Shown: positions 52,786-62,259, counted from the stretch's first letter. The stretch: 64,000 bases of DNA from Aurantibacter_A sp039941195 (GCF_039941195.1 NZ_JBDVFA010000025.1:22809-86808); one strand, 5' to 3'. Numbers and translations are program-made. Notes: generated by a model not told the origin, from the sequence alone.

Positions 52786-55200
52786 TTAAAGATTATTGAT
52801 TATGTAATTTAATTTTAGATAAAAAGCTCTGCCTGGCTTTTGTACAGATAGATTATCATACACAGATTGATCAAATATGTTTTTAACATCAAAGCTGAGT
52901 ACAAAGTTCTTTTTTGGGAAAGTATAGCTAAGCCCAAAATCGTGGGATATCTGTTCTGGAATTAAAAATTCTTCTTCACCAGTTGTATTTGTTCCTGCAG
53001 CGAATTTGAAAGCAAATTCGTCTGTATAATAGGCGTTGTAGAATAAGCTAATTAAAGATTTTGACTGAATAAAATCTTTTATTGTATATCGCAACCCTGC
53101 ATTCATGGTAGAGAGGGGTACATTAGGAACGCTAGTTTCAACACCTGAGTTTACGGTAGTTAAACTCATATGGGTTATATTGAAGTTGAATCCGAGATTA
53201 TTGTTGTATGTGTAGTTGAACTCAGCTTCGATGCCTTTGGATTCAGCAGTGTTTTCTAAGTTGGTATATTGTACAAATTCATCACTTTCTCTTAATCCAT
53301 CTGCATTCGCAGGTAAACCAATTCTGTTTTCAATATTTCGAGCAAAAAAGTTAGTTGCTAGTGTAAAACCATGTTTTTTCACATTGAATTCCCCAAATCG
53401 AAAGCCAATATTTAAATTGTCACTAGTTTCTGGCTCAATGGTAAGGTTAGGGAGTAAATTGTCTCCTGCATCCCCAAAAACCTCATTCTCACTTGGTAAA
53501 CGAATTGCTTTTTCAGCGGAGGTTAATAGTGTAACGGTGGGAATTATGATGTAGGAAGCAGCAAACCCATAACCGGTGTAGTCATTATTACTTTGGTACA
53601 CTTCGTCAATTACTGCTGTATTATCGTCATTAAAAACAGGTTGCGTATTTAGTACTTTCTGGGCATAATGCTTACCAAAAGCATTTAACTTAAACTTATC
53701 TTCGAATGCATTGAGCTCATAGCTTAATGAAAATATATTCTTATATAAATCACTAGTTTGTTGAAAAGTGTTTTCCAGTAGCGATATCATTTCATCGCTA
53801 TCTTCACGGTCAACACCACTATAAACATGATTTAGTAGTATTTTGTGATTATCGTTTAAAGTGTATGATAAACCGGAACGAACAGAGGATACTTTTCTAA
53901 CAATTTTAGCGAGCGTTGGACCATTTTCATTTTGAGAACCCCATATGTATTCAAGATACTCACCATCAAAACCAATTAATCTATTACCTGTCCATGTATA
54001 AGCATCTGCAACGGTGTCATTTATTATTCGATTGCGCTTGCCATATACACCGTTAATGTTTAAATCTAGTCCCTTAACAAGTAAGTCTCTCTTTTGATAG
54101 GTTAAATTCCCTAATAGCGCATCTGATTCTAAAAAACGGTCTTTATATGGTGAAATGGTAACAAATGTCCCATGTTGTACCTCATTATATTCGTCAGAAG
54201 CGGTAACTCCAAGTAAAAATTGGTCTGCCCAACTTACATTGGTGAAGCCAAATTGTGCCATACCTCCTGAAGACCTATAGGCATCATTAAACCTTCGAGC
54301 TACTATAGGAGTTTGTACGCCATTTGGAGCAATATCAACAATGGTTCTTCCTGAAATTTTATAATCGTTGTCAGAATAATTGTGGAATGCAGAAGCTTTA
54401 ATAGTAAATCCTGATTCATCAAATCGATAGGCACCGTTTATATTAGTTTGTAGTGTGTTAAACGAGCCGTATGAAACGGAAGCATTAATATTATTTTTAG
54501 CGCCTTTATGGAGCACAATGTTTATAGCTCCACCAACGGCATCACTAGACAGATGACCAGGTACTACGCCTTTATAAACTTCTATGTTTTTAATCATGGA
54601 GGGTGGTATACTGTTTAAACTAAAAGAAGAACCATAAATTGAAATAGGAATTCCGTCAATAAAAATACTTACAGACCTACCAGAAAGCCCATTTAAGCTA
54701 TATTCTACATTGGAGCCTAAACCTCCGTTTTGGCGAATTTTTACGCCAACTGTAGTGTTTAATAATTCGTTTGTTTGAATACTTCGAAGTCCAGCTTCCC
54801 TTGTACTTATGGCGTTTACCGCAAAGCCCTTAGTTTCAATCTCCGTTTCTTTAGTTTTACCTTTGACAGTTACTTCATCTAGATTCTCAACATTTTCAGA
54901 TAAAGTGAAATCTATCTTAAGCTGAGGTTTGTTTTTATTAACTTCTATAGACTTCGTAACTTTATTATAACCTATAAAAGAAACTGTTACTCTGTATTTG
55001 CCATAGGGTATTCTTGGAATTGTATAAAGTCCAATATCATTGGTTAATACACCAATTTTTTTTCCTTCGATTAAAACGTTAGCAAAAGGTAAAGGGCTTC
55101 CTGAGGCATCATTTACCATACCTGTAATTGTGCCAAATGTTTCTTGACTTGTAGCCGAAAACAGTGTTAAAAATGCAAATACGGTGAATAGGTTCTTCAT
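52786..55200 (-). CDS. TonB-dependent outer-membrane receptor (siderophore type, XusA-like)
   Basis: 804 residues. A signal peptide of about 18 is followed by a CarboxypepD-regulatory-like domain (22-105, 'ITGMVNDASGSPLPFANVLI'). The plug domain (about 115-225) has 'GLSGRSVSIFIDGIPISIYG' and 'IEVYKGVVPGHLSSDAVGGA'. A 22-strand barrel ends in 'PGRAFYLKLNYIINNL'. It is a single-protein receptor without a SusD partner, as for iron chelates. It is first gene of the minus-strand operon, 20 bp before the lipoprotein gene, and is divergent from an AraC regulator. Confidence 0.94.
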   Translation of the reverse strand: MKNLFTVFAFLTLFSATSQETFGTITGMVNDASGSPLPFANVLIEGKKIGVLTNDIGLYTIPRIPYGKYRVTVSFIGYNKVTKSIEVNKNKPQLKIDFTLSENVENLDEVTVKGKTKETEIETKGFAVNAISTREAGLRSIQTNELLNTTVGVKIRQNGGLGSNVEYSLNGLSGRSVSIFIDGIPISIYGSSFSLNSIPPSMIKNIEVYKGVVPGHLSSDAVGGAINIVLHKGAKNNINASVSYGSFNTLQTNINGAYRFDESGFTIKASAFHNYSDNDYKISGRTIVDIAPNGVQTPIVARRFNDAYRSSGGMAQFGFTNVSWADQFLLGVTASDEYNEVQHGTFVTISPYKDRFLESDALLGNLTYQKRDLLVKGLDLNINGVYGKRNRIINDTVADAYTWTGNRLIGFDGEYLEYIWGSQNENGPTLAKIVRKVSSVRSGLSYTLNDNHKILLNHVYSGVDREDSDEMISLLENTFQQTSDLYKNIFSLSYELNAFEDKFKLNAFGKHYAQKVLNTQPVFNDDNTAVIDEVYQSNNDYTGYGFAASYIIIPTVTLLTSAEKAIRLPSENEVFGDAGDNLLPNLTIEPETSDNLNIGFRFGEFNVKKHGFTLATNFFARNIENRIGLPANADGLRESDEFVQYTNLENTAESKGIEAEFNYTYNNNLGFNFNITHMSLTTVNSGVETSVPNVPLSTMNAGLRYTIKDFIQSKSLISLFYNAYYTDEFAFKFAAGTNTTGEEEFLIPEQISHDFGLSYTFPKKNFVLSFDVKNIFDQSVYDNLSVQKPGRAFYLKLNYIINNL

Positions 55201-55231
55201 TAATTTAAAAAAGCTGGTTATATTTATTAAG

Positions 55232-55244
55232 ATTTAGTCTAAAT
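55232..55244. promoter_or_regulatory. Palindrome in the receptor/AraC divergent promoter region
   Basis: ATTTAGTCTAAAT is a perfect 6+1+6 dyad. Its TTAG/CTAA half-sites recall DtxR/IdeR-type metal-repressor boxes. It sits 32 bp upstream of the receptor ATG and just upstream of the AraC -7 box, so it could control both directions. The identity of the binder is inferred only. Confidence 0.4.
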
Positions 55245-55248
55245 AAAA

Positions 55249-55256
55249 TATATTTG
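55249..55256 (+). promoter_or_regulatory. -7 box of the AraC regulator gene
   Basis: TATATTTG matches TAnnTTTG. It overlaps the dyad ATTTGCAAAT (55252-55261). The leader would be about 80 nt. Confidence 0.42.
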
Positions 55257-55342
55257 CAAATCTAAAACAGGAATGTATGCTGAACTACCGTGAAAGGAAT
55301 TTTTATATACGCAAAAGGAAGTAATACAAGGTATAAGCAGAA

Positions 55343-56320
55343 ATGAATAGCTACGGTAAAATTTTACATAAGGAAATAGCAGTTAAAAAGCTTTTTAAAG
55401 ATGCTTATATAGAGAGTTCTGTCCAATATAATATTATAGAAGTAACGAATAAAGATGGAATTGCATTAATTAGTGGGGTAGACTTTTCGAACAAAAAAAA
55501 GCTGTTCGAATTCAATTCGGAAATAGGAGTTAAAAGTGATGAGCATCTTATAAAGCTTCACTTTTCTTTAGATGGATCATATTCCTATCAACCTATGAGC
55601 CATATTAAATATTTGGTTCAAATTCCTGAAAATCATTGCAACATGTTCTATTATCCAACTACGGAAGGACGAGATGTATTTTTAAGTAGCAATGCCAAGG
55701 TTTTTGAGGTTTACATTAAACCAGATTTATTACAGAAACTCATGGGTTCTGACTACGAAAGTTTATTTGGCAAATTACAAGAGGCAATAACAAATTCAAA
55801 TTCCTTTGTTTTATGGGATAAAAGTAAATTTATACCACCTCAATTAAGAGGTAAAATAAATGAAATTATACAGTGTCCATATAAAGGACCAATCAGAAAA
55901 AGGTATTTGGAGAGTAAACTAACAGTTTTGCTTATAGACTTTTTAAAGGACAGGCATACTGCCAAAATATCTAATAATAATGTAAAATTACTTAATTCTG
56001 ATTACCTAGCTTTGGTAAAGGTTGAGGCACATATTAGACAAAATTTAAAAAATTCACTGAAGATTTTAGATTTAGCCGAAATAGCCGGGTTCAATACAAC
56101 TAAATTAAAAAGAGATTTTAAGAAGGTTTATGGTGTTACTGTTTTTAAATATATAACTGCATTGCGAATGGAAGAGGCTAAAAGTTTAATCCTTCAAGAA
56201 GGAGCTACAATAGCTTTTGCTGCCTACGAGGTAGGTTATGCTAATCCACAACATTTTACGACGGCCTTCAAAAGAACTATGGGGTATTTGCCAAGCGAAT
56301 TAAAACCTGCTAATAAATAG
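55343..56320 (+). CDS. AraC-family transcriptional regulator (PchR-like)
   Basis: 325 residues. The N-terminal ligand domain (1-215) has no clear cupin motif. The C-terminal double HTH (about 228-322) has first helix-turn-helix 'LDLAEIAGFNTTKLKRDFKK' and second 'IAFAAYEVGYANPQHFTTAF' followed by 'FKRTMGYLPSEL'. Regulators of this kind often sense a ferric siderophore and activate the matching receptor. Divergent position from the TonB receptor supports that role. Confidence 0.92.
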   Translation: MNSYGKILHKEIAVKKLFKDAYIESSVQYNIIEVTNKDGIALISGVDFSNKKKLFEFNSEIGVKSDEHLIKLHFSLDGSYSYQPMSHIKYLVQIPENHCNMFYYPTTEGRDVFLSSNAKVFEVYIKPDLLQKLMGSDYESLFGKLQEAITNSNSFVLWDKSKFIPPQLRGKINEIIQCPYKGPIRKRYLESKLTVLLIDFLKDRHTAKISNNNVKLLNSDYLALVKVEAHIRQNLKNSLKILDLAEIAGFNTTKLKRDFKKVYGVTVFKYITALRMEEAKSLILQEGATIAFAAYEVGYANPQHFTTAFKRTMGYLPSELKPANK

Positions 56321-56359
56321 CTACTATGGTTGTGTTGTTGCTTTCAAATATGAATAGTG

Positions 56360-57154
56360 TTACTTAACAAGTAATTCTAAAATGTGTTCTACACCATTCT
56401 CATCATTACTTAAAGTCTCATAATTGGCTGCTTTTTTAACATTAGGATGCGCATTTTTCATTGCGAAACTAAAATCGGCCAAGGCCAACATCTCGAGGTC
56501 ATTATTAAAATCACCAAAAACCATTGTTTCTGCAGGAGTAATGTTGTATTGATTTTGAATTATATTTAATGCAAAACCCTTATTAGCATTCGGACTTGAA
56601 ATATCAACCCAGTTTTCCCCAGACACTTTTACTTTTAAATCACCTTCTAAATGTTTAACCGACGGATAAATATGCTTTTCCGAACTTTCAAAATGGTAAA
56701 TAGCAATTTTAATTATTTCTCCTTCGTGCTGTTTTAAGTCCTCAAGAATGGTAAATTCAGTATAGTACTCTTTTAATTTATTTACAAATTCTGGCGACGA
56801 GTTTGTTAAATATGCATTTGTTTTACTACATAATACTGGATGTACATTGGGGACAGTTTCTAGAACTTCTAAAATTTTATTTTTCGCTGCATTGGACATT
56901 GGCGTGGATAAAATTTCAGAATTATTTTTCATCGCAAAACCTCCATTTTCAGCAATTACAATAATCTCATTTTTAATTGAAGAAAGCTTGTCGACAATGC
57001 TATTATATTGTCTGCCACTAGCAGCAATAAAAAGAATGTCTTTTTTTTTAAGGTCTTTGTAAAGTTCAAAAAATCTATCACTAACCTCATGATTAGAATT
57101 CAATAAGGTGCCATCCATATCAGTGACGACTAATTTAACTTTTGATAAGTCCAT
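56360..57154 (-). CDS. Cof-type HAD-IIB family hydrolase
   Basis: 264 residues. HAD motif I is 'VVTDMDGTLL' with nucleophile Asp near 12, motif II 'FIAASGRQYNSI', the Lys of motif III lies in 'GFAL' context, and motif IV is 'VFGDFNNDLEML'. A Cof-type C2 cap lies between about 85 and 185. It is a cytosolic sugar-phosphate or flavin-phosphate phosphatase; the substrate is not predictable. It is monocistronic and convergent with the AraC gene. Confidence 0.93.
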   Translation of the reverse strand: MDLSKVKLVVTDMDGTLLNSNHEVSDRFFELYKDLKKKDILFIAASGRQYNSIVDKLSSIKNEIIVIAENGGFAMKNNSEILSTPMSNAAKNKILEVLETVPNVHPVLCSKTNAYLTNSSPEFVNKLKEYYTEFTILEDLKQHEGEIIKIAIYHFESSEKHIYPSVKHLEGDLKVKVSGENWVDISSPNANKGFALNIIQNQYNITPAETMVFGDFNNDLEMLALADFSFAMKNAHPNVKKAANYETLSNDENGVEHILELLVK

Positions 57155-57175
57155 TCGAGTTCATCTTTTAAGTTG

Positions 57176-57183
57176 CAAAGGTA
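57176..57183 (-). promoter_or_regulatory. -7 box of the HAD hydrolase gene
   Basis: TACCTTTG on the minus strand, an exact TAnnTTTG, 22 bp before the ATG at 57154. Confidence 0.42.
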
Positions 57184-57379
57184 TTTTATATAGATTAATA
57201 TGAAGTTATAATAGTAGCATAAAGTTTAAAAGATTGTTTAGTAAAAACCGTAAGTATGATCGATTTATTTTTCGGAATGAAACTCTGGATAAATATTAAT
57301 GAAAAATTAATCGTTTCAAATTAAACCAATTGTCCAAAGTATGGTCTAAGATGTAAACAGTGTTAAACTTTCAATAGAA

Positions 57380-58279
57380 ATGGGAAAACTTATATTTTCA
57401 ATTTTAGCAGTAGTGTTGTTTGTATATACATCCAACGCACAAGAATTTCAAGGACAGGCCATATATCAAACTAAAACTACATTGGGTGAATTTAGAGGGC
57501 GACCAGATATGTCTGAAGCTGATAAAAAGCGGATTATGGAGCGTATGAAAAAAGCTTCGGAAAAAACTTTTGAACTTAATTTTGATAAGTCTGCTGCTAC
57601 ATATATTAAAGAAGAAGTGCTTGATGCTCCAAGTACAGATGGTGGAGGTAGAGGAGGTCGATTTAGGTTTAGCTCTGGAGACGATGGTAAATTATATAAG
57701 AATATCCAAGAGAAAAGCTATGCCAAAGAAGCTGAGATGTTCGGTAAGGTTTTTTTGATAAAAGATGAACTTCCAACCTTTAATTGGGTTATGGGAACGG
57801 AGACCAAAAAAATAGGTAATTATACATGTTATCAAGCCACCGCAGTAATACCTAAGGATACTGCTAGTATCGAAAGTCAGTTTGATAAAATGAGAAAAGA
57901 ACGAGATAGAGAACGAAGTAAGGAAAGAGGGGAGGAAGTAGAAGAAAAACCGGATGCCGATGCTTTAAATACTGATGGGGCCAACGATGAAATAATTACT
58001 GCTTGGTTTACACCGGAAATACCTATTAGTAATGGGCCAGGAGAATACTGGGGTTTACCCGGCTTAATTTTAGAAGTTACCTCTGAAAAAACGGTTATTT
58101 TATGCACTAAAATAGTTCTTAATTCAGATGAAAAAGTTGCTATCGTTGCTCCCAAAAAAGGCAAAGAGATTAATCAAGCGGATTATGATGAATTATTAGT
58201 AAAGAAAATGAAAGAAATGTCTGAGCGCTTTAGAGGCGGTAATCGTGGTGGCGGTAGACCTGGCGGGCGAGGTAACTAA
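57380..58279 (+). CDS. GLPGLI family exported protein
   Basis: 299 residues with a signal peptide of about 20 ('VYTSNAQ'). The family name motif is present in 'GPGEYWGLPGLILEV' near 215-229. 'NYTCYQATAVI' and 'DEIITAWFTPEIPISNGP' are further GLPGLI landmarks. Unusual parts are a charged insertion ('RKERDRERSKERGEEVEEK') before the core and Gly/Arg-rich stretches near 80-90 and at the C-terminus ('FRGGNRGGGRPGGRGN'). It is paired with an outer-membrane barrel gene 36 bp downstream. Function of the pair is not established. Confidence 0.93.
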   Translation: MGKLIFSILAVVLFVYTSNAQEFQGQAIYQTKTTLGEFRGRPDMSEADKKRIMERMKKASEKTFELNFDKSAATYIKEEVLDAPSTDGGGRGGRFRFSSGDDGKLYKNIQEKSYAKEAEMFGKVFLIKDELPTFNWVMGTETKKIGNYTCYQATAVIPKDTASIESQFDKMRKERDRERSKERGEEVEEKPDADALNTDGANDEIITAWFTPEIPISNGPGEYWGLPGLILEVTSEKTVILCTKIVLNSDEKVAIVAPKKGKEINQADYDELLVKKMKEMSERFRGGNRGGGRPGGRGN

Positions 58280-58315
58280 GTATTTGTTTTTCTTGAATTA
58301 ATAATAGCAATCTAA

Positions 58316-61009
58316 ATGAGAAATATTCATCGATTAAGAGTATTGGTGTTGCCGGTGTTTTTAGCAATTTATACGCTGGCTTCTGCTCAAAATATTACAA
58401 TAACTGGAACCGTTAAAGACAGTCTTGGTTCTGCATTAGAAATGGCTAATGTGGTGGCTGTAAATTCAGAAACTAAAGCACTTGATGGTTTTGGAATTAC
58501 CAATCAGAATGGGGAGTATAAAATTAATGTAAAAGAGAATTCGAGTTATAATTTAAAGTTTAGTTTTTTGGGGTTTCAACCAAAGGAATTATTACTAGAG
58601 GTAGGCGAAGCTGATTTACAGCGAGATGTTGTTTTATTTGAGCAAACTGAAAGTTTAGACGAAGTTGAGGTAGTTTATGAAATGCCAGTAACCATTAAGG
58701 GAGATACTATTGTCTATGATACAGATGCCTTTTCTACAGGAACCGAAAAAAAGCTAGAAGATGTACTGAAGAATTTGCCCGGAGTTGAGATTAATGATGA
58801 TGGTGAAATAGAAGTAGAAGGAAAAACGGTGTCTAAGGTAATGGTGAATGGAAAAGATTTCTTCGATGGAGATTCTAAACTTGCGGCTAAAAATATTCCA
58901 GCAAACGCATTGGATAAAGTAGAAGTTTTACGAAATTTCAATGATGTTTCTCAACTAAAAGGTGTTACTAATAATCAAGATAACGTAGCATTAAATATAA
59001 AATTAAAAGAAGGGAAAGAACGTTTTTGGTTTGGTGAAATAACAGGTGGCATAGGGTTAAATGAACGTTACCTAGCGCACCCCAAACTTTTTTATTACAG
59101 TCCAAAATATAGTATTAATATACTTACCGATTTTAATAATATAGGAGAGCTTCCATTTACTTCTCGGGATTATCGAAATTTCACAGGTGGTTTTAGAAGT
59201 AGAACTGGCAATACTGGCACCAATTTTTCAGTAGGGGATGGGGGCTTAGGATTGTCACAACTGCAAAATAACAAAGCAAAAGAAATAACGTCAAAGTTTG
59301 GAGCTGTAAGTTTTAGCTATGCGCCAAGTAGTGTATTAGATATAAGTGGTTTTGCAATATATTCCTATAATAATACAACTTTAGAAACGCTAACAAGTAG
59401 AACCTTCATCAGTACTAATCAAAATGAAGTTACGACTACTAACACAGATCAATCATCTAGTTTAGGTCTATTAAAATTGAGCGCCGGGTATAATCCAAAT
59501 GACAAATTGCATGCCGAATATGATGTTTTGGCTAAGTTTTCTGATGAGGATGAAGATGTATATACGCTGTCTGTAGCGGATGTTACGGATCAAATATTTC
59601 AGAATAAAAAACAAACGCCCTCAAGTATAAAGCAAAATGCAAATTTCTATTATACGGTAGATGAGAAGAATATTTTAGCACTCGAAGCCGAATATTTGTA
59701 TCAAAACGAAGATCCGTTTTATAATGCCATACGTGAAATACAACCTTTTACCAGTGTATTGCCTTTAGATACATCGGTATCAGCTTTTAATATAAATCAA
59801 GATCGTAAGATTAAAACCAATAAATTAGTATTAAAAGGAGACTATTACTACATAACTGGTCCAAAAAGTAATTTAAATTTTACAATAGGAACAATACAAA
59901 GCAGTCAGCAATTTAATTCTTCAATATTTCAGATTTTGGATGACGATTCAGAATTATCTTTTTCAGATACCGATCTAGTCAATGATGTTGATTATTCTTT
60001 TTCAGATATATATGCTGGTATACACTATAAAGTAATCGCGGGAAAGTTTACAATTAATCCGGGTATATTAGCGCATAGTTATAAAGCTACTAATACACAA
60101 TTGGGTTCTGAGGTGTCAGATGATTTGGTAAATATTGTTCCAGATTTATTTATAAATTATCAATTTAAACAATCAGAAAATTTACGATTTAATTATAATG
60201 TTACTCGACAATTTTCTGATATAGATAAGTTTGCAAGTGCTTATATTTTTAATAACTACAACTCCTTATATCAAGGAAATAGAGATTTGGAAAGTGCACT
60301 ATTCCATAACTTATCTTTAAATTTTTTCAGCTTTAATATGTTTAGTATGCAAAATATATTTGCAAACATCACCTACAATAAACGTGTTGATGCCTTCAAA
60401 AATAATAGTACCATTACTGGAATTAATCAGGTGGGAAGTACAATTAATTCTAATCTGGAGGATGAGGTATTGAGTGGAAGTGGTAATTTTCAGCGAACAT
60501 TTGGTAGAATAAAAGTTAGTACACGTGCGGCCTTATCATATTCAAAATTAAATAATATTGTAAATGGTGATCCAAGGATTTCAGAATCTTTTACTCAAAA
60601 TTACAGAGCTTCTTTGGCAAGTAGTTTCAAAAATGCTCCAAATTTAGAGCTGGGATATAAGTACGCAATCAATGATTACGATAATGGGGGAGTTGCCTCA
60701 ACATTTTATACGAATACACCTTATGCCGAATTTGATGCTGCATTTTTGAAAAGTTTTATTTTCTTAGCAGATTTTAATTATTATCATTATCAAGATAAGG
60801 CTGAAACTGTAGATAATGAATATGCCTTTTTAAATACAAGCTTAACCTATCAGAAAAAAGATAGTAAGTGGGAATATGCTATTGAGGTTACTAATCTTTT
60901 AAATAATGAAGAGCTTAATCAAGATAGCTTTAATGAGTTGTTTTTTAGCACATCTAGTTATGTGGTGCAACCTAGGTACGTTATGTTAAAGGTTAAGTAC
61001 AATCTATAG
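58316..61009 (+). CDS. Outer-membrane beta-barrel family protein, partner of GLPGLI (TonB-receptor-like)
   Basis: 897 residues. A signal peptide (about 1-24) is followed by a CarboxypepD-regulatory-like domain (26-110, 'ITGTVKDSLGSALEMANVVA') and a plug-like region ('LEDVLKNLPGVEINDDGEIE', 'VSKVMVNGKDFFDGD', 'NALDKVEVLRNFND'). A large barrel follows to the C-terminal strand 'VVQPRYVMLKVKYNL'. It lacks the canonical siderophore-receptor plug ends and belongs to the 'outer membrane beta-barrel family' group that accompanies GLPGLI proteins. The substrate is unknown. Confidence 0.9.
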   Translation: MRNIHRLRVLVLPVFLAIYTLASAQNITITGTVKDSLGSALEMANVVAVNSETKALDGFGITNQNGEYKINVKENSSYNLKFSFLGFQPKELLLEVGEADLQRDVVLFEQTESLDEVEVVYEMPVTIKGDTIVYDTDAFSTGTEKKLEDVLKNLPGVEINDDGEIEVEGKTVSKVMVNGKDFFDGDSKLAAKNIPANALDKVEVLRNFNDVSQLKGVTNNQDNVALNIKLKEGKERFWFGEITGGIGLNERYLAHPKLFYYSPKYSINILTDFNNIGELPFTSRDYRNFTGGFRSRTGNTGTNFSVGDGGLGLSQLQNNKAKEITSKFGAVSFSYAPSSVLDISGFAIYSYNNTTLETLTSRTFISTNQNEVTTTNTDQSSSLGLLKLSAGYNPNDKLHAEYDVLAKFSDEDEDVYTLSVADVTDQIFQNKKQTPSSIKQNANFYYTVDEKNILALEAEYLYQNEDPFYNAIREIQPFTSVLPLDTSVSAFNINQDRKIKTNKLVLKGDYYYITGPKSNLNFTIGTIQSSQQFNSSIFQILDDDSELSFSDTDLVNDVDYSFSDIYAGIHYKVIAGKFTINPGILAHSYKATNTQLGSEVSDDLVNIVPDLFINYQFKQSENLRFNYNVTRQFSDIDKFASAYIFNNYNSLYQGNRDLESALFHNLSLNFFSFNMFSMQNIFANITYNKRVDAFKNNSTITGINQVGSTINSNLEDEVLSGSGNFQRTFGRIKVSTRAALSYSKLNNIVNGDPRISESFTQNYRASLASSFKNAPNLELGYKYAINDYDNGGVASTFYTNTPYAEFDAAFLKSFIFLADFNYYHYQDKAETVDNEYAFLNTSLTYQKKDSKWEYAIEVTNLLNNEELNQDSFNELFFSTSSYVVQPRYVMLKVKYNL

Positions 61010-61056
61010 ATTCTTTTATTTTTTTTACAGCGAAATTTATTTTGTAATTTTTCAAT

Positions 61057-61479
61057 ATGAAATTTTATCAAAACGAATTTAAATTGCCTCCGTTTAAACG
61101 TGGCTTTCATCTAATTACGTCACAGGTATTACAAGAGCTGCCTCATTTACAGAATGTGAATTCTGGAATGTTACAAGTATTTATAAAACATACCTCTGCA
61201 AGCTTAACTATTAATGAGAACGCAGATCCTAGTGTTAGAGCAGATTTTGAAAGTCATATGAATATTATGGTTCCTGAGAATGCACCTTATTATATTCATA
61301 CATACGAAGGTTCAGATGATATGCCTGCTCATATAAAATCATCTTTGATGGGAACTTCGGTACAAATACCCATAACTAATGGGAAGTTGAATTTGGGCAT
61401 TTGGCAAGGTATTTATTTATGTGAACATCGAGATTATGCATCCGGAAGAAATCTAGTAATTTCAGCATTTGGAATTTAA
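61057..61479 (+). CDS. YjbQ-family (UPF0047) protein
   Basis: 140 residues, the full family length. It has 'VFIKHTSASLTINENADPSV' and 'HIKSSLMGTSVQIPI', then 'GIWQGIYLCEHRD' near the end, which place conserved His, Ser and Glu around a small trimeric pocket. E. coli YjbQ shows weak thiamine-phosphate synthase activity; the real role is uncertain. It is followed directly by the EF-hand gene and probably shares its transcript. Confidence 0.93.
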   Translation: MKFYQNEFKLPPFKRGFHLITSQVLQELPHLQNVNSGMLQVFIKHTSASLTINENADPSVRADFESHMNIMVPENAPYYIHTYEGSDDMPAHIKSSLMGTSVQIPITNGKLNLGIWQGIYLCEHRDYASGRNLVISAFGI

Positions 61480-61501
61480 AACTTTATTAAAAAAAACAGG
61501 T

Positions 61502-61774
61502 ATGGCAACTAAAGAAGCTATTTTAAGTAAAATTCAAATATTAATAACAAATAAGTTTGATACACCTGAAGAAGCTTTTGCTTTTTTTGACGCGAATAGT
61601 GATGGAAAATTGAAAAAAAGCGAGATTGTTAGGTTATTAAAGGAAGCCGAAATTAATGGATTTATTAGAGGTTTAGTAGGATCAAAATTAATAGAAGGAT
61701 ACGATAATTCTGGTGATGAGCTAATTGATTGGCAAGAATTTAAATCAGCTGTTGATAAAATTATTGTTGTATAA
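61502..61774 (+). CDS. Small EF-hand calcium-binding protein
   Basis: 90 residues from the ATG at 61502, 22 bp after the yjbQ stop; an ATG at 61469 overlapping yjbQ is possible but less likely. There are two EF loops. The first is canonical ('DANSDGKLKKSE'). The second ('DNSGDELIDWQE') has Asp at 1, 5 and 9 and Glu at 12, but Glu for the usual Gly at 6. No signal peptide is seen, so it is a cytosolic calmodulin-like protein. Its target is unknown. Confidence 0.88.
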   Translation: MATKEAILSKIQILITNKFDTPEEAFAFFDANSDGKLKKSEIVRLLKEAEINGFIRGLVGSKLIEGYDNSGDELIDWQEFKSAVDKIIVV

Positions 61775-61803
61775 AAAAAGCTCTGTATTAACAGAGCTTT
61801 TTA
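61773..61803. terminator. Bidirectional terminator between the EF-hand gene and rplT
   Basis: AGCTCTGT-atta-ACAGAGCT, flanked by A-run and T-run, overlapping the stop of the plus-strand gene and 20 bp after the rplT stop on the other strand. Confidence 0.92.
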
Positions 61804-61822
61804 TAAGTGAGATATATTTTAT

Positions 61823-62167
61823 TTATTTTACTTTCTCTACAATTGCTTTAAAAGCTTCAGGGTGATTCATTGCTAAATCGGCAAGAACTTTTCTGTTCAA
61901 TTCAATACCATTAGCTTTTACTTTACCCATAAACTGAGAGTAAGACATTCCATGTAATCTAGCTCCCGCATTAATACGAGTAATCCATAAAGCACGGAAA
62001 GTACGTTTTTTGTTTCTTCTATCGCGGTAAGCATAAAGCATTGCTTTTTCTACTGCGTTTTTGGCTACCGTCCATACGTTTTTACGTCTTCCGAAATAAC
62101 CTTTGGCTTGCTTCATCACCTTTTTTCTTCTGGCTCTTGAAGCTACTGCATTTACTGATCTTGGCAT
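61823..62167 (-). CDS. rplT: 50S ribosomal protein L20
   Basis: 114 residues. 'MPRSVNAVASRARRKKVMKQ' is the L20 start, followed by 'GYFGRRKNVWTVAKNAVEKA' and 'YRDRRNKKRTFRALWITRIN'. It binds 23S rRNA early in 50S assembly. It is last in the thrS-infC-rpmI-rplT cluster, 92 bp after rpmI. Confidence 0.98.
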   Translation of the reverse strand: MPRSVNAVASRARRKKVMKQAKGYFGRRKNVWTVAKNAVEKAMLYAYRDRRNKKRTFRALWITRINAGARLHGMSYSQFMGKVKANGIELNRKVLADLAMNHPEAFKAIVEKVK

Positions 62168-62259
62168 AATTTTTAATTTTTTGTAGTAGGCGGTACATTT
62201 TTTTGTACACTTTTAATTGCCCAACTCCAGGGTTTATATTTAATTACCGATTAGAATAA

